DNA of 64,000 bases. It comes from Prosthecobacter debontii (lineage in GTDB: Bacteria > Verrucomicrobiota > Verrucomicrobiia > Verrucomicrobiales > Verrucomicrobiaceae). Shown piece after piece: positions 1 to 9,565 of the stretch. The notes under the pieces were generated by a model. That model was not told where the DNA came from and ran no database searches. It worked only from the letters and a program-made list of their open reading frames with translations. The stretch covers positions 1-64,000 of the forward strand of contig CAMAQH010000014.1 in assembly GCA_945860295.1 (NCBI GenBank). The letters run 5' to 3'. Position 1 is the stretch's first letter, and every line of letters begins with the position of its first letter. Position numbers and translations under genes: made by a program.

Positions 1-830
1 TGTGGATGTTGTTGGAACTTCTAATTCATATGCTCTGGTTCTGCCAAGTGCGAGTCCGACACTAACTGTCGATGTAGGCACCGCAACCGGACAAACTTTT
101 CAATGGTTCAAGAAAGCTGATGTCGGTCCTGACGCCCAACTTGCAAACGGCAGTAAGTTTGCTGGCGTGACTACAAAAACGCTAGCACTTAATTCAGTGT
201 CTACTGCCACTGATGCTGCTAGATACTACTGCGAGGTAAGAAAATACGGACAAACAGTTTCAGGAGGAATTAGAAATTTGGTAATCATTCCTGCGCTGGT
301 TTCTCAATTGGCGTCAACAGGTGGGGATGCCATTCTGACAATTGAGCCAGCTGTGGCGGATGCAGCGACAGAAGATTTGCTAACCTATGCTTGGATTAAA
401 GGCACAGGCACGACTTCGTTAGCTTCTAGTGCCACTTATACTATCTCCAATGTTAATACATCAAGTGCCGGAGCATACAGTTGCAAGGTAACTCTTTCTC
501 CACCTCCACAAAGCGGAACACCAATCACTGTGACCAGTGCGGCTGCAAATGTGGATGTTGTTGGAACTTCTAATTCATATGCTCTGGTTCTGCCAAGTGC
601 GAGTCCGACACTAACTGTCGATGTAGGCACCGCAACCGGACAAACTTTCCAATGGTTCAAGAAAGCTGATGTCGGTCTTGACACCCAACTTGCAAACACC
701 ACCAAGTTCGCAGGCGTGACTACAAAAACGCTAACAGTTAATTCAGTTTCAGCTGACACCGACGCTGGTAGATACTACTGTAAGGTAACCAAATACGGAC
801 AAACTGTTACAGGTGGCAATAGAGTTTTGT
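1..830 (+). repeat. Direct repeat inside Ig gene, 549-bp period
   Basis: The sequence from base 1 recurs from base 550. About the first 108 bases are identical; divergence then rises to scattered substitutions over the next 170 bases or so. The period of 549 bases (183 codons) keeps the reading frame and equals two Ig-like domains. The left copy begins at the window edge, so the array may continue upstream. Confidence 0.9.
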
Positions 831-3064
831 CTATTGTCAAAGCTGCGCAGAATACTACAGCTCTTGCCGGTTCACCGTTGGCTTTAAGTCAACCCATAGC
901 CCTTGGTCAAAATGACTTAACTCTCACTTATCTATGGAAAAAAGGAACAAGTTCGTTGGTGCCGATTCAAAATTCTCAAATTTTGTCTTTGGGTTCTTGT
1001 TCCCTGGGAGACTCTGGGAGCTACAGTTGTTCTGTATCCTTGGGCACGACAACGCCTCTCGCCTTTGGATCCTTAACGGTTACAGCACCTACGGTTGCAG
1101 TTTCGGTGGTTGAAAATATTCCATTAGTATTTAACACTAAAGTATCATCCGCATCAACTAAGCTTTCAGTTAACACATCAGGGACTGGATTGACTTATTT
1201 GTGGAAAAGATCGGGTGGTTCTTTGACTGGAGCTAAGTATTCTGGTATTACTACGAATAGTCTGACCATATCAAACATTACTGCAGCTGATCTTTTAATA
1301 GACTATGTTTGCACTGTAAATGGCTATTCAGGATTTACGACTGACGTCAGCGTTCAACTAAAAGAACTAAAGCCAAGTTTTGGCACTATAGATCCTCCTA
1401 AGGGCATTGTCGGTAGTGCATACAACTATCAAATTCCGGTTAGCCCAGATGTTAATGCTTCCCCTGATTCCTATGCCAGCACAGCATTGCCTGCTGGACT
1501 AACGTTAAACTCTAAAACAGGTGTAATTTCAGGCGTGCCTACAGCTTCTGGAGCTAAACCGCTTACGTTTACCATTACAAATGAGTCGGGTGCCGCTACT
1601 GCACCCGCAACCATAGATATTTTGCCATTTCCGACAGCTATCGCCGGTGCTTACAACGGACCAATAGCCCGAGGGTCCGCACTCAATGGCGAATTAGGTG
1701 GAACCTTTTCAATGACGATCACTACAACGGGTGCAATTTCCGGTAGTATTGTATCAGGCAGTTCAGCAGCGCGTGCCTTCACCTCCTCAAATGCTACTTT
1801 GTCACTACCTATCAATCCATCCACTGGTGCTCTAACCAGTGATCCCAATGTTGTCATTTCACTTCCGGCCACATCTGCTTTGCCAAGTTTAGCGGTTGAA
1901 TTATTTCTATCTAGAACAGCAGTAAGTGGTTCATCAGTTCAAAGTACAATCATAACGGATGGAACGATTGTTGCGGGTTCATCAACACCAGTATCATTCA
2001 CCGGTTGGCGTAATAAGTGGTCCGCAACTGCTGTTGCCAACACTTCTGAAATCGCTACCGCATATGCTGGCTTATATAACGTTGGTATGGATTTGTCCCT
2101 GCCTAGCGCCCTAAGTGGCCAACCCGCAAAGGTGCCTCAGGGGAGTGGTTATTTAACTTTCACTGTATCCACTAATGGGAGTTATTCAGTTACGGGCCGT
2201 GCTTCTGATGGTGAGGTGATCACCAGTTCTGCATTTATCGGGCCAAATGGGCAGCTATTGGTTTTTGATGGTATCTATACGACGACTCAAAAAGGATCCC
2301 TTCTCAGCTCTAATTTAGACGACACTACTCCAACTAACAACCTGTCAATTGTTTCGGGTGTCAGCAATAATGTAAATCGTATTCAGGGACAACTCACCTG
2401 GAACCGGCCTGCAAATACTGCAACCACTGCAAGATTATACAAAAATGGTTTTGGATTCGGGCCTAATACACCAGCATCAACTCCTGATGTTCCAGAACCT
2501 GTAATACTCACTTCCTTTGGAGGTCGTTATAACCCACCTTTGGTTGCCACTACAGCTAATCCAACTCCATTAGTTTTACTCGGAATTTCGGCAGTCAATT
2601 TGTTGCCGACACCGCCGACACGTAATGCCCAACTTGTATTTAGCGAAGATGGTGTCTTGCCTGTAATCGCACTCCCATATCCTGATCCGTTCCCTAGTGA
2701 TATAAATGCCACTAGAAATCCAAACATTGGAATTTCTATTGTTAAAGGCAATACTTTAACACTCCCCACGGGAACTACTGCAAATCCAGCTAGCACTACG
2801 GTAACAATTACCGCAGCAACTGGCCTAATTTCGGGACAGTTTACACTAAATGATCCAAATCCACGCGGAACGCCCGCTACCATATCCAGGACGGTTCAAT
2901 ACAAAGCTTTATTGGTGCCAGTAACACTCTCAGGTCAAGATCCTGTCTATTCATCAGTAGGAGTAGGCGCATTTACAATTGACTTATTACCAGCGTCAGG
3001 AACTACTCAAACTGCAACGACGACTCCACAGCAAGTTGGCCGTGTTGTTCTTCAGAAGCGATAG
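2..3064 (+). CDS. Giant Ig-repeat secreted protein, 5' end cut by window
   Basis: The frame is open to the left edge, so the apparent GTG start is only an internal codon and the true start lies upstream. The visible 1020 residues hold several Ig-like domains of about 90 residues, each ending in a DAGRYYC- or DSGSYSC-type strand (up to about residue 450). A putative-Ig (He_PIG) segment follows with the PAGLTLNSKTGVISGVP signature near residue 500. After it comes a long Ser/Thr/Ala-rich beta-sandwich region. The first roughly 90 residues recur almost unchanged 183 residues later. Base composition is visibly more A+T-rich than the housekeeping genes downstream. The C-terminal module resembles that of the next gene, so the two are likely related secreted or surface proteins. 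The ligand is unknown and I see no PEP-CTERM or LPXTG sorting tail. Confidence 0.85.
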   Translation: MDVVGTSNSYALVLPSASPTLTVDVGTATGQTFQWFKKADVGPDAQLANGSKFAGVTTKTLALNSVSTATDAARYYCEVRKYGQTVSGGIRNLVIIPALVSQLASTGGDAILTIEPAVADAATEDLLTYAWIKGTGTTSLASSATYTISNVNTSSAGAYSCKVTLSPPPQSGTPITVTSAAANVDVVGTSNSYALVLPSASPTLTVDVGTATGQTFQWFKKADVGLDTQLANTTKFAGVTTKTLTVNSVSADTDAGRYYCKVTKYGQTVTGGNRVLSIVKAAQNTTALAGSPLALSQPIALGQNDLTLTYLWKKGTSSLVPIQNSQILSLGSCSLGDSGSYSCSVSLGTTTPLAFGSLTVTAPTVAVSVVENIPLVFNTKVSSASTKLSVNTSGTGLTYLWKRSGGSLTGAKYSGITTNSLTISNITAADLLIDYVCTVNGYSGFTTDVSVQLKELKPSFGTIDPPKGIVGSAYNYQIPVSPDVNASPDSYASTALPAGLTLNSKTGVISGVPTASGAKPLTFTITNESGAATAPATIDILPFPTAIAGAYNGPIARGSALNGELGGTFSMTITTTGAISGSIVSGSSAARAFTSSNATLSLPINPSTGALTSDPNVVISLPATSALPSLAVELFLSRTAVSGSSVQSTIITDGTIVAGSSTPVSFTGWRNKWSATAVANTSEIATAYAGLYNVGMDLSLPSALSGQPAKVPQGSGYLTFTVSTNGSYSVTGRASDGEVITSSAFIGPNGQLLVFDGIYTTTQKGSLLSSNLDDTTPTNNLSIVSGVSNNVNRIQGQLTWNRPANTATTARLYKNGFGFGPNTPASTPDVPEPVILTSFGGRYNPPLVATTANPTPLVLLGISAVNLLPTPPTRNAQLVFSEDGVLPVIALPYPDPFPSDINATRNPNIGISIVKGNTLTLPTGTTANPASTTVTITAATGLISGQFTLNDPNPRGTPATISRTVQYKALLVPVTLSGQDPVYSSVGVGAFTIDLLPASGTTQTATTTPQQVGRVVLQKR

Positions 3065-3197
3065 ACATTTGTAACGTTAAATTTTCTCTATTTGGAGGGA
3101 AAACTGTTTGGTATTTCTTAAGTGATAGTGAATTTTTAATTTTATACGTGGTTTAACTCAATGGATCACATTTTCGTGGCTAGTTCGTTTTACACTT

Positions 3198-6100
3198 ATG
3201 CGACTCATATGCCAAATACTAGCTCTGGCGTTAGTTGTTCATGAATGTGCGCCAGCAGTTATTGCGCAGGAATCTGTAGCTCGTCAGTGGAATGAGCAGT
3301 TGCTTTCGGCCATTCGGTTAAGCATTCCGAACCCGCCGGTTCACGCCAGAAATTTATTTCATTGTGCAGTTGTCATGTATGACTCCTGGGCTGCTTTTGA
3401 TGAACATGCTGTCGGGTATTTAAATTCTGAAAAGGCGCCATGGTCTTCTGGTGACACGAACGCTGCGAGAGCCGAAGCCATAAGCTATGCAGCCTATCGT
3501 TTAATCAGATCAAGATACTTGAACGGAAAAAATGCCTCGACGATCTTGTCAAATCTTGACGCACAAATGATAGCTCTAGGCTACTCGCCCGAAATTGCCC
3601 AAGCTGGAGTAACTTCTATTTTATTACCCGCGGATTTAGGTAAACGCATCGCCCAGGACATTATCGATGCAAGTTCCAGTGATGGATTTGCTGAAATTGA
3701 TCATCCGCAAGCATACTCCAGTATCACCAACCCAAATCTCAACTATCCTTTAAGTGTTCTTGGTAAAAATGGCAATCTAATCTCAAACATGCCTGTTGGA
3801 TATGGGATTCCACCAGCTACGAACCCAAACTTTTGGCAACCACTTGATCTATCCAGTAGCGTTACTCAGAATGGCCTTATTATTTCAGGAGGCGTGCAAA
3901 CTTTTTTGGGAGTGCAGAGTCTCGCAACGGCATCTTTTAGCCTCACTCGCATCGATCGTTCCAAGCCCTGGATAGACCCTTTTGGAGGCCCCTCTAGGCT
4001 CAGTATGAATGGAGCAAATAGCACCTCCGATCATCGATACAAAGAAAATGCCCTTGATGTGCTCTTGCTTGGATCTTATCTGGGTGATGATAAACTAATC
4101 AATATCGCACCCAGCTATCTTGGCAACAATACGCTAGGAACTGATGATGGAATTGGTTACGAATTTAATCCAGTCACTAACACAAAATACGATGAAAATT
4201 ACGTAAAGATTAGTGACTACACGCGCGCTATAGCGGAATACTGGGCGGATGGCCCTAATTCAGAAACGCCACCTGGTCACTGGCATTCTATTGCAAATCA
4301 AGTTTCAGACAGCCCGGCTTTGATTAAAAGGGTGGGAGGAATAGGTCCACTTATTGATCGTCTCGAATGGGACGTGAAGATGTATTTTGCACTCTCTGCT
4401 GCATTACACGATGCTAGCTGTGCGGCATGGTCCCTTAAAAGGTATTATTCTGGGGTTCGGCCGATAACTATGATTCGTTTCATGGGGAGTAACGGTCAAT
4501 CTTCAGACCCATCCGCTCCATTTTACCACCCTCAGGGTCTTTTGTTATTAGATGGCGTGGTTGAAGTTGTCTCACTTGATTCCGCAGGGGCAGGCGGTAA
4601 ACATCAATTAATTTGGGATTTGAACACTGCCTCTTATAGGCCAGGAACCGATTTCATTGGTAGAGTAGTCGTTTACTCTTGGCCTGGAGAGCATCCGGAT
4701 AATCCTGCAGCTCCTTCGGTTGCAAATCATCAAAACAACTTGAGATGGATGCTGGCAAAAGACTGGTTGCCCTTCCAGCGGAAAACATTCGTCACGCCAG
4801 CCTTCCCTGGATATGTCTCTGGGCACAGCACTTTTTCCAGGGCGGCGGCACAATGCCTAGCCTTGTTTACCGGCAGCCCTTATTTCCCTAGCGGCTTGCA
4901 TCAGGTTACAATCCCTGCCAATTCACTTCAGATAGATCAGGGGCCCAGTGTGGCAGTTAGCTTACAATGGTGCAGTTATTATGATGCAGCTGACGAAGCT
5001 GGAATCTCTAGGCGATATGGTGGCATTCATCCAAGTGAGGATGATTACCATGGGAGATATATTGGTAATATAGTTGGTGACACGGCTTATGCTCTTGCCG
5101 AAAAATATTGGACTGGCGCAATTACCTCAACGGTGAAGGGTGTTGAAATATTAAGGCAACCAAGTTCTGTTCACGTGAGTGAATCAAGTCGTCTTGCTTT
5201 ATCGCTGGGTATGGAGGGAACGGGCCCTCTGTTCTGTCAATGGAGGAGATATGGCCAGAGAATCGCTTCGGCTACTATGCCTGAATTTGTGATTGAATCC
5301 ACGCAACTGGCTGATCAAGGTGCTTATGATGTCATTGTTTCTAATGTATTGGGGGCTACAACCAGTGAGACGGCTAGTGTGATCGTGCATCGGCTGCCTT
5401 GGATAAAGACGCAACCTGTATCTCAACTGCTCGCTGTCGGTCAATCCGCCGAAATAAAGGCCGAATTATTTGGTGCTCCGCCATTAACGGTCCAATGGCT
5501 TAAGGCAGGTTGTAATGTTTCAATAGCAAAGTCTAATCCATTAAGTTTCTCTTCCATAAGCCTAACTAATGCGGGAACCTATCAGCTCTCCGTTAAAAAT
5601 ATTATAAGTTCTGTTACAAGTGCAAAAGCTGAATTGGCTGTCGTGGCTACGCAGCCGCGAGAATTCAAGCTGGGAACGGGTGGTTCTGCACGATTGTCCG
5701 TTGAGGTGGCAGGTAATGGAATGAGTTTCCAATGGTGGAAAGGGGATGTGATCATCAGGGACACTACTCGAATCAGTGGTTCAAATGACAAGGTGTTAAC
5801 GATACGGCAATTGACGTTGTCCGACGCGGGAGCCTATCATTGCGTAGTTACGGGTTTAGGTGGAGCAATTGCGGCAGGGGATCAGACCCTCATCGTTTTT
5901 GATATGGCCCCAAAGTTGCCGAACATTATTTTAATGGCTGACGCAATGATTGGCAGGGATTACAGTTTTCAAATACCATTAGACAAGGACGGAGGTGCTG
6001 CCACAAGCTACACCGCCAGTGGTTTGCCGCTGGGTTTAAAGCTGGATGCAGCCTCTGGTGTAATCTCTGGTCGGCCTCTTGCTGGGCCATCAGGCGGTTA

Positions 6101-7340
6101 TGTGGTAATGTTAAAAGCAACTAATTCCAAGGGAGCGTCCGTCGGTTATACAATTCTTGTTATTACACCACTGCGTGCCGGAACTATTGGTACCTATACC
6201 GCAATGGTAAAGCGCGATGCCCGACAAAATGGTAATTTAGGTGATTTTGGAGGCCGACTTGATATTGTTATAAGTGGCTCTGCCGCATATTCAGGTAAAT
6301 TGACACTCGGCTCGGTTGCCTACTCAATCAATGGGGCGTTGAATGTCAGTCCTGTGGATGATCCAACGGGACTTGCTCTGATTAAAACAAAGGATAACCA
6401 GGTGTTATCTTTGAATTTTAAGCTCAATCTCACTTCTCAAACTTCTCAAACGCTTACAGGCTATTTGCGCTATGGCGGGTTAGATGGTGATGCTGAAATT
6501 CTAGGTTCGCGAAATTTTTGGAATACCAGTCTTATCCCTGCAACTAATCGTCTTGGGATGCATACCTACGCGCTGCAGACCTCCTTGAAAAATGTTCTAA
6601 CTTCTGAGTTGCCAGAGGGTAGTGGGTTTGGGTCAGCAATTGTTGCGAAATCTGGAATTGTCACTCTTGTCATAAAACTGCCTGACGGTGGGTCTGTAAC
6701 GAATAGTTCAGGTATGGGTTTTAGCGGTGATTTTGTAGTCTATTCTCAACTATACACCGGGACGGGTTCTATTGTTGGGCAACTAGTGATTGCGCAAGAT
6801 TTGAAACATTCGATGACAGGCTATTTGGATTGGTATAAGCAGCCGCAGATTAAGCCAAGTGAGCGGCTCTATAAACTTGGTTTTGGACCAGTTACAGTGG
6901 CGGCTGAGGGCGGACTCTATTTGCCGCCAACGATATCACAAATTATCGTCGGGCTTCCTATTGCAGAAAAAAATGCTGAACTGAAATTCATTAAACATGG
7001 TCCAAATGCTCTGGTTAACTCAGCGGGACTTCCTAATCCTATAGTCTTTAAAATCGACTCTAATAATAAACCAATTTTACCTAAATACCCTAGTGTTGAA
7101 AATCCCAATCAAGTAACCTTGTTGGTCAATCCGTTGACTGGGACTTTTAGTGGCCGATTTTTGTATTCACCCAAGACCAATGAGGGGTCTAAGAATTTAA
7201 CTTCAGTTGTAGTTTATGAAGGTGTCCTTGTTTCATCACTGAAAAAAGGATTGGGATACTTTTTGCTTCCAGAGCTACCAATAGGAATAACTTCTCCAAT
7301 CTGGAGCGGGTTGGTCGTTTTTGGTCCACCTGATATTTAG
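3198..7340 (+). CDS. Secreted vanadium-haloperoxidase-like protein with Ig domains
   Basis: The N-terminus is a signal peptide ending near AQES. Residues up to about 660 form a PAP2/vanadium-haloperoxidase domain. The complete oxyanion-binding signature is visible: K-x6-RP (K414, KRYYSGVRP), a PSGH-like VSGH with H543, and SR-x5-H-x3-D (SRRYGGIHPSED, H611). These residues bind vanadate in haloperoxidases and phosphate in related phosphatases, so oxidation of halide with peroxide or phosphate hydrolysis are both possible. Next come about three Ig-like domains (660-900), a He_PIG segment (GLPLGLKLDAASGVISGRP, about 950) and a C-terminal beta-rich module like that of the preceding gene. The gene shares the A+T-rich composition of its neighbour. 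The architecture is well supported; substrate and metal are inferred. Confidence 0.85.
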   Translation: MRLICQILALALVVHECAPAVIAQESVARQWNEQLLSAIRLSIPNPPVHARNLFHCAVVMYDSWAAFDEHAVGYLNSEKAPWSSGDTNAARAEAISYAAYRLIRSRYLNGKNASTILSNLDAQMIALGYSPEIAQAGVTSILLPADLGKRIAQDIIDASSSDGFAEIDHPQAYSSITNPNLNYPLSVLGKNGNLISNMPVGYGIPPATNPNFWQPLDLSSSVTQNGLIISGGVQTFLGVQSLATASFSLTRIDRSKPWIDPFGGPSRLSMNGANSTSDHRYKENALDVLLLGSYLGDDKLINIAPSYLGNNTLGTDDGIGYEFNPVTNTKYDENYVKISDYTRAIAEYWADGPNSETPPGHWHSIANQVSDSPALIKRVGGIGPLIDRLEWDVKMYFALSAALHDASCAAWSLKRYYSGVRPITMIRFMGSNGQSSDPSAPFYHPQGLLLLDGVVEVVSLDSAGAGGKHQLIWDLNTASYRPGTDFIGRVVVYSWPGEHPDNPAAPSVANHQNNLRWMLAKDWLPFQRKTFVTPAFPGYVSGHSTFSRAAAQCLALFTGSPYFPSGLHQVTIPANSLQIDQGPSVAVSLQWCSYYDAADEAGISRRYGGIHPSEDDYHGRYIGNIVGDTAYALAEKYWTGAITSTVKGVEILRQPSSVHVSESSRLALSLGMEGTGPLFCQWRRYGQRIASATMPEFVIESTQLADQGAYDVIVSNVLGATTSETASVIVHRLPWIKTQPVSQLLAVGQSAEIKAELFGAPPLTVQWLKAGCNVSIAKSNPLSFSSISLTNAGTYQLSVKNIISSVTSAKAELAVVATQPREFKLGTGGSARLSVEVAGNGMSFQWWKGDVIIRDTTRISGSNDKVLTIRQLTLSDAGAYHCVVTGLGGAIAAGDQTLIVFDMAPKLPNIILMADAMIGRDYSFQIPLDKDGGAATSYTASGLPLGLKLDAASGVISGRPLAGPSGGYVVMLKATNSKGASVGYTILVITPLRAGTIGTYTAMVKRDARQNGNLGDFGGRLDIVISGSAAYSGKLTLGSVAYSINGALNVSPVDDPTGLALIKTKDNQVLSLNFKLNLTSQTSQTLTGYLRYGGLDGDAEILGSRNFWNTSLIPATNRLGMHTYALQTSLKNVLTSELPEGSGFGSAIVAKSGIVTLVIKLPDGGSVTNSSGMGFSGDFVVYSQLYTGTGSIVGQLVIAQDLKHSMTGYLDWYKQPQIKPSERLYKLGFGPVTVAAEGGLYLPPTISQIIVGLPIAEKNAELKFIKHGPNALVNSAGLPNPIVFKIDSNNKPILPKYPSVENPNQVTLLVNPLTGTFSGRFLYSPKTNEGSKNLTSVVVYEGVLVSSLKKGLGYFLLPELPIGITSPIWSGLVVFGPPDI

Positions 7341-7350
7341 CTGTTTATCT

Positions 7351-7379
7351 TTGACCCCGCTGGGGCATGCGGCTAAAAC
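7351..7379 (+). promoter_or_regulatory. Possible sigma-70 promoter of lpxC-fabZ
   Basis: TTGACC and TAAAAC lie 17 bases apart just upstream of the LpxC start. Transcription from here would leave a leader of only about a dozen bases. There is no Shine-Dalgarno sequence before the ATG, which fits a short leader. The -10 box is a weak match, so this is tentative. Confidence 0.35.
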
Positions 7380-7397
7380 GGGTTTCCTCACTCTCTC

Positions 7398-8717
7398 ATG
7401 TCCGCTTCTGCCCGTCAGCACACTCTTGTCAAATCGGCCTCAATCACTGGAACTTCTCTGCACACTGGAGAGCAGGTGACACTTACCTTGCATCCAGCCC
7501 CTGAGAACTTTGGCTTTAAATTCCGCCGCATGGATCTGGAGGACAAGCCTTTCATCCCCGCCCTAGTGGAGAAAGTGCAGAAGGTGGAGCGCGCCACCAC
7601 CATCGCCGAAGGCGGAGTGAATGTGCATACCGTGGAGCATGTGATCAGCGCCCTGGCCGGCATGGGTGTGGACAATGCGATCATCGAGATGGACTCGAAT
7701 GAGCCACCCATCGTGGACGGTAGTTCGCTGCCATTTGTTGAACTCATCAAGAAGGCTGGGATTCAGGAGCAGCAGGCTGCTCGCAAAGTTTTTGAGATTC
7801 GCGAACCGATCTACCAGGAGACCCGTGATGGCACGATCATCACCATCGTGCCGGACAAAAAATTCCGCATCAGTTGCACCAATGTCGGACCAGGCGGGCG
7901 CTTCACGCAGTATTTCTCAGTGGAGATCAATCCTGAAACCTATGAAAAGGAAATCGCTCCCGCGCGCACCTTTGTGTATTACGAGGACATCGCCCCGCTG
8001 ATGGAAAAGGGTCTGATCAAAGGCGGCACGCTGGAGGCAGCCGTCGTCGTTCGTGGCGAGACGTTACTCTCCAAGCAGCCGCTGCGCTTTGAGAACGAGT
8101 TCGTTCGGCATAAGATTCTCGACCTTGTGGGGGATCTCATGCTGGCTGGTAAACGCATCACAGGACATGTGATCGCCGTGCGCCCTGGCCACGGACCAAA
8201 TACCGAGATGGCCCGTGCGATTGATGTCCAATACAACGCCATGCGCGCCATGGTGCCGCCGACGGTGAATATCCCGACAGGTGATGCCGTGCTCGACATC
8301 AACGAGGTGATGCGCATTCTACCGCACCGCTACCCGTTCCTGCTGGTGGATCGGATCATCGGATTTGAAGGTGAGACCAAATGTACAGGCATCAAGAACG
8401 TCACCATCAACGAGCCGTTCTTTCAAGGCCACTTCCCTGGCCACCCGATCATGCCAGGCGTGCTGCAGCTTGAGGCCATGGCTCAGGTCGCGAGTATCGT
8501 CCTGCTTAGACTACCGGGGAACCAAGGCAAGATCGGCTACTTTATGAGTGCCAACAATGTGAAGTGGCGCAAGCCCGTGCAGCCAGGCGATACGTTGATC
8601 ATCGAGACTGAAATGCATAAGATCAAACGCAGCATCGCTCAGGCCTCGGCCCGCTGCATCGTCAACGGACAGGTCGTCTCCGAAGCGGATCTCATGTTCA
8701 GCGTCGTGGATCGGTGA
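7398..8717 (+). CDS. lpxC/fabZ: Bifunctional LpxC-FabZ (lipid A deacetylase / 3-hydroxyacyl-ACP dehydratase)
   Basis: Residues 1 to about 290 are UDP-3-O-acyl-N-acetylglucosamine deacetylase, the committed step of lipid A synthesis. The zinc-site motif HTVEH (H77, H81) and HKILDLVGD are present. Residues from about 295 are a FabZ hot-dog dehydratase with HRYPFLLVDR (H310) and the catalytic HFPGHP...PGVLQLEAMAQ (H345, E359). The dehydratase acts in fatty acid elongation. Fusion of the two is known in Bacteroidota, Chlorobiota and Verrucomicrobiota; it ties lipid A and fatty-acid flux, both of which draw on 3-hydroxyacyl-ACP. lpxA follows 49 bases downstream, so co-transcription is likely. Cytoplasmic; both active sites look intact. 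Confidence 0.97.
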   Translation: MSASARQHTLVKSASITGTSLHTGEQVTLTLHPAPENFGFKFRRMDLEDKPFIPALVEKVQKVERATTIAEGGVNVHTVEHVISALAGMGVDNAIIEMDSNEPPIVDGSSLPFVELIKKAGIQEQQAARKVFEIREPIYQETRDGTIITIVPDKKFRISCTNVGPGGRFTQYFSVEINPETYEKEIAPARTFVYYEDIAPLMEKGLIKGGTLEAAVVVRGETLLSKQPLRFENEFVRHKILDLVGDLMLAGKRITGHVIAVRPGHGPNTEMARAIDVQYNAMRAMVPPTVNIPTGDAVLDINEVMRILPHRYPFLLVDRIIGFEGETKCTGIKNVTINEPFFQGHFPGHPIMPGVLQLEAMAQVASIVLLRLPGNQGKIGYFMSANNVKWRKPVQPGDTLIIETEMHKIKRSIAQASARCIVNGQVVSEADLMFSVVDR

Positions 8718-8766
8718 GGTGCAGCGACAAGTTCCATTCTCGATTTTTTCAATCTCAGTTCCCCGC

Positions 8767-9561
8767 ATGATTCACCCGACCGCCATCATTGATTCGTTAG
8801 CCCGTGTGGGTGCTGACGTCAGCATCGGCCCCCACTGCATCATCGGCGCAGAGGTAGAGATCGGTGATGGCTCCTGGCTTCAGCATCATGTCACCGTGAT
8901 GGGGCCTACCAAGATCGGGAAGAAGAACCGCTTCTACGCTTACTGCTCGATCGGCCAGCAAACGCAGGATTTGAAATACAGCGCTGAACCCACAGGTCTT
9001 GAGATCGGTGACGACAATACCTTCCGTGAGTTTTGCTCCGTTCACCGCGCTACTTCAGCCGGCGACAAAACCATCATCGGTAGCCATAACACCTTCCTCT
9101 GTTACGTCCACATTGCCCACGACTGCGTGGTCGGGAATCACGTCATCTTCTCAAACAACGGCACTTTAGCTGGCCATGTTTTGGTAGGAGATCACGCCAT
9201 TATTGGCGGACTCAGCGCGGTGCATCAGTTTTGCCGCATCGGCACACGCAGCATCATCGGCGGCTGCTCCAAGATCGTCCAAGACGTGCCGCCATATTGC
9301 ACTGCGGATGGCAACCCCGCGCGTGTTCGTGGATTAAACATCGTCGGTCTGAAGCGTGCCGGATTCACCCGTGATCAGATGCGTGCGCTGCGGGATGCGT
9401 TTCGCAAAATCTATCGCTCAGGACTCAACAATGCCCAAGCCGTGGAAGAACTGCGCGCGCAGGAACTCAGCGCCGAGGCAGCCGTTTTTACCGACTTTGT
9501 CGCAGGCACCAAGCGCGGCATCATCGCTGGTGGCAAAGGCGGAGTCGATGAAGAGGAGTGA
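8767..9561 (+). CDS. lpxA: UDP-N-acetylglucosamine acyltransferase LpxA
   Basis: A 264-residue left-handed beta-helix protein with many hexapeptide repeats, close to the usual 262 residues of LpxA. It transfers 3-hydroxyacyl from ACP to UDP-GlcNAc, the first step of lipid A synthesis. The central HIAHDCVVGNH segment carries the expected catalytic histidine. The C-terminal helical part includes GLKRAGF and is typical. The track starts at an upstream GTG, but I chose ATG 8767 because MIHPTAIID is the canonical N-terminus. It follows lpxC-fabZ as in many Gram-negative lipid A clusters. The cytidine-deaminase-family gene begins four bases after its stop. Confidence 0.96.
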   Translation: MIHPTAIIDSLARVGADVSIGPHCIIGAEVEIGDGSWLQHHVTVMGPTKIGKKNRFYAYCSIGQQTQDLKYSAEPTGLEIGDDNTFREFCSVHRATSAGDKTIIGSHNTFLCYVHIAHDCVVGNHVIFSNNGTLAGHVLVGDHAIIGGLSAVHQFCRIGTRSIIGGCSKIVQDVPPYCTADGNPARVRGLNIVGLKRAGFTRDQMRALRDAFRKIYRSGLNNAQAVEELRAQELSAEAAVFTDFVAGTKRGIIAGGKGGVDEEE

Positions 9562-9565
9562 TGCT

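Noticed and set aside
9356-9565. Longer N-terminus for the dCMP-deaminase-like gene
   Set aside because: The extension lies inside lpxA in another frame and does not resemble a deaminase; AGGAG before 9566 marks the likely start.
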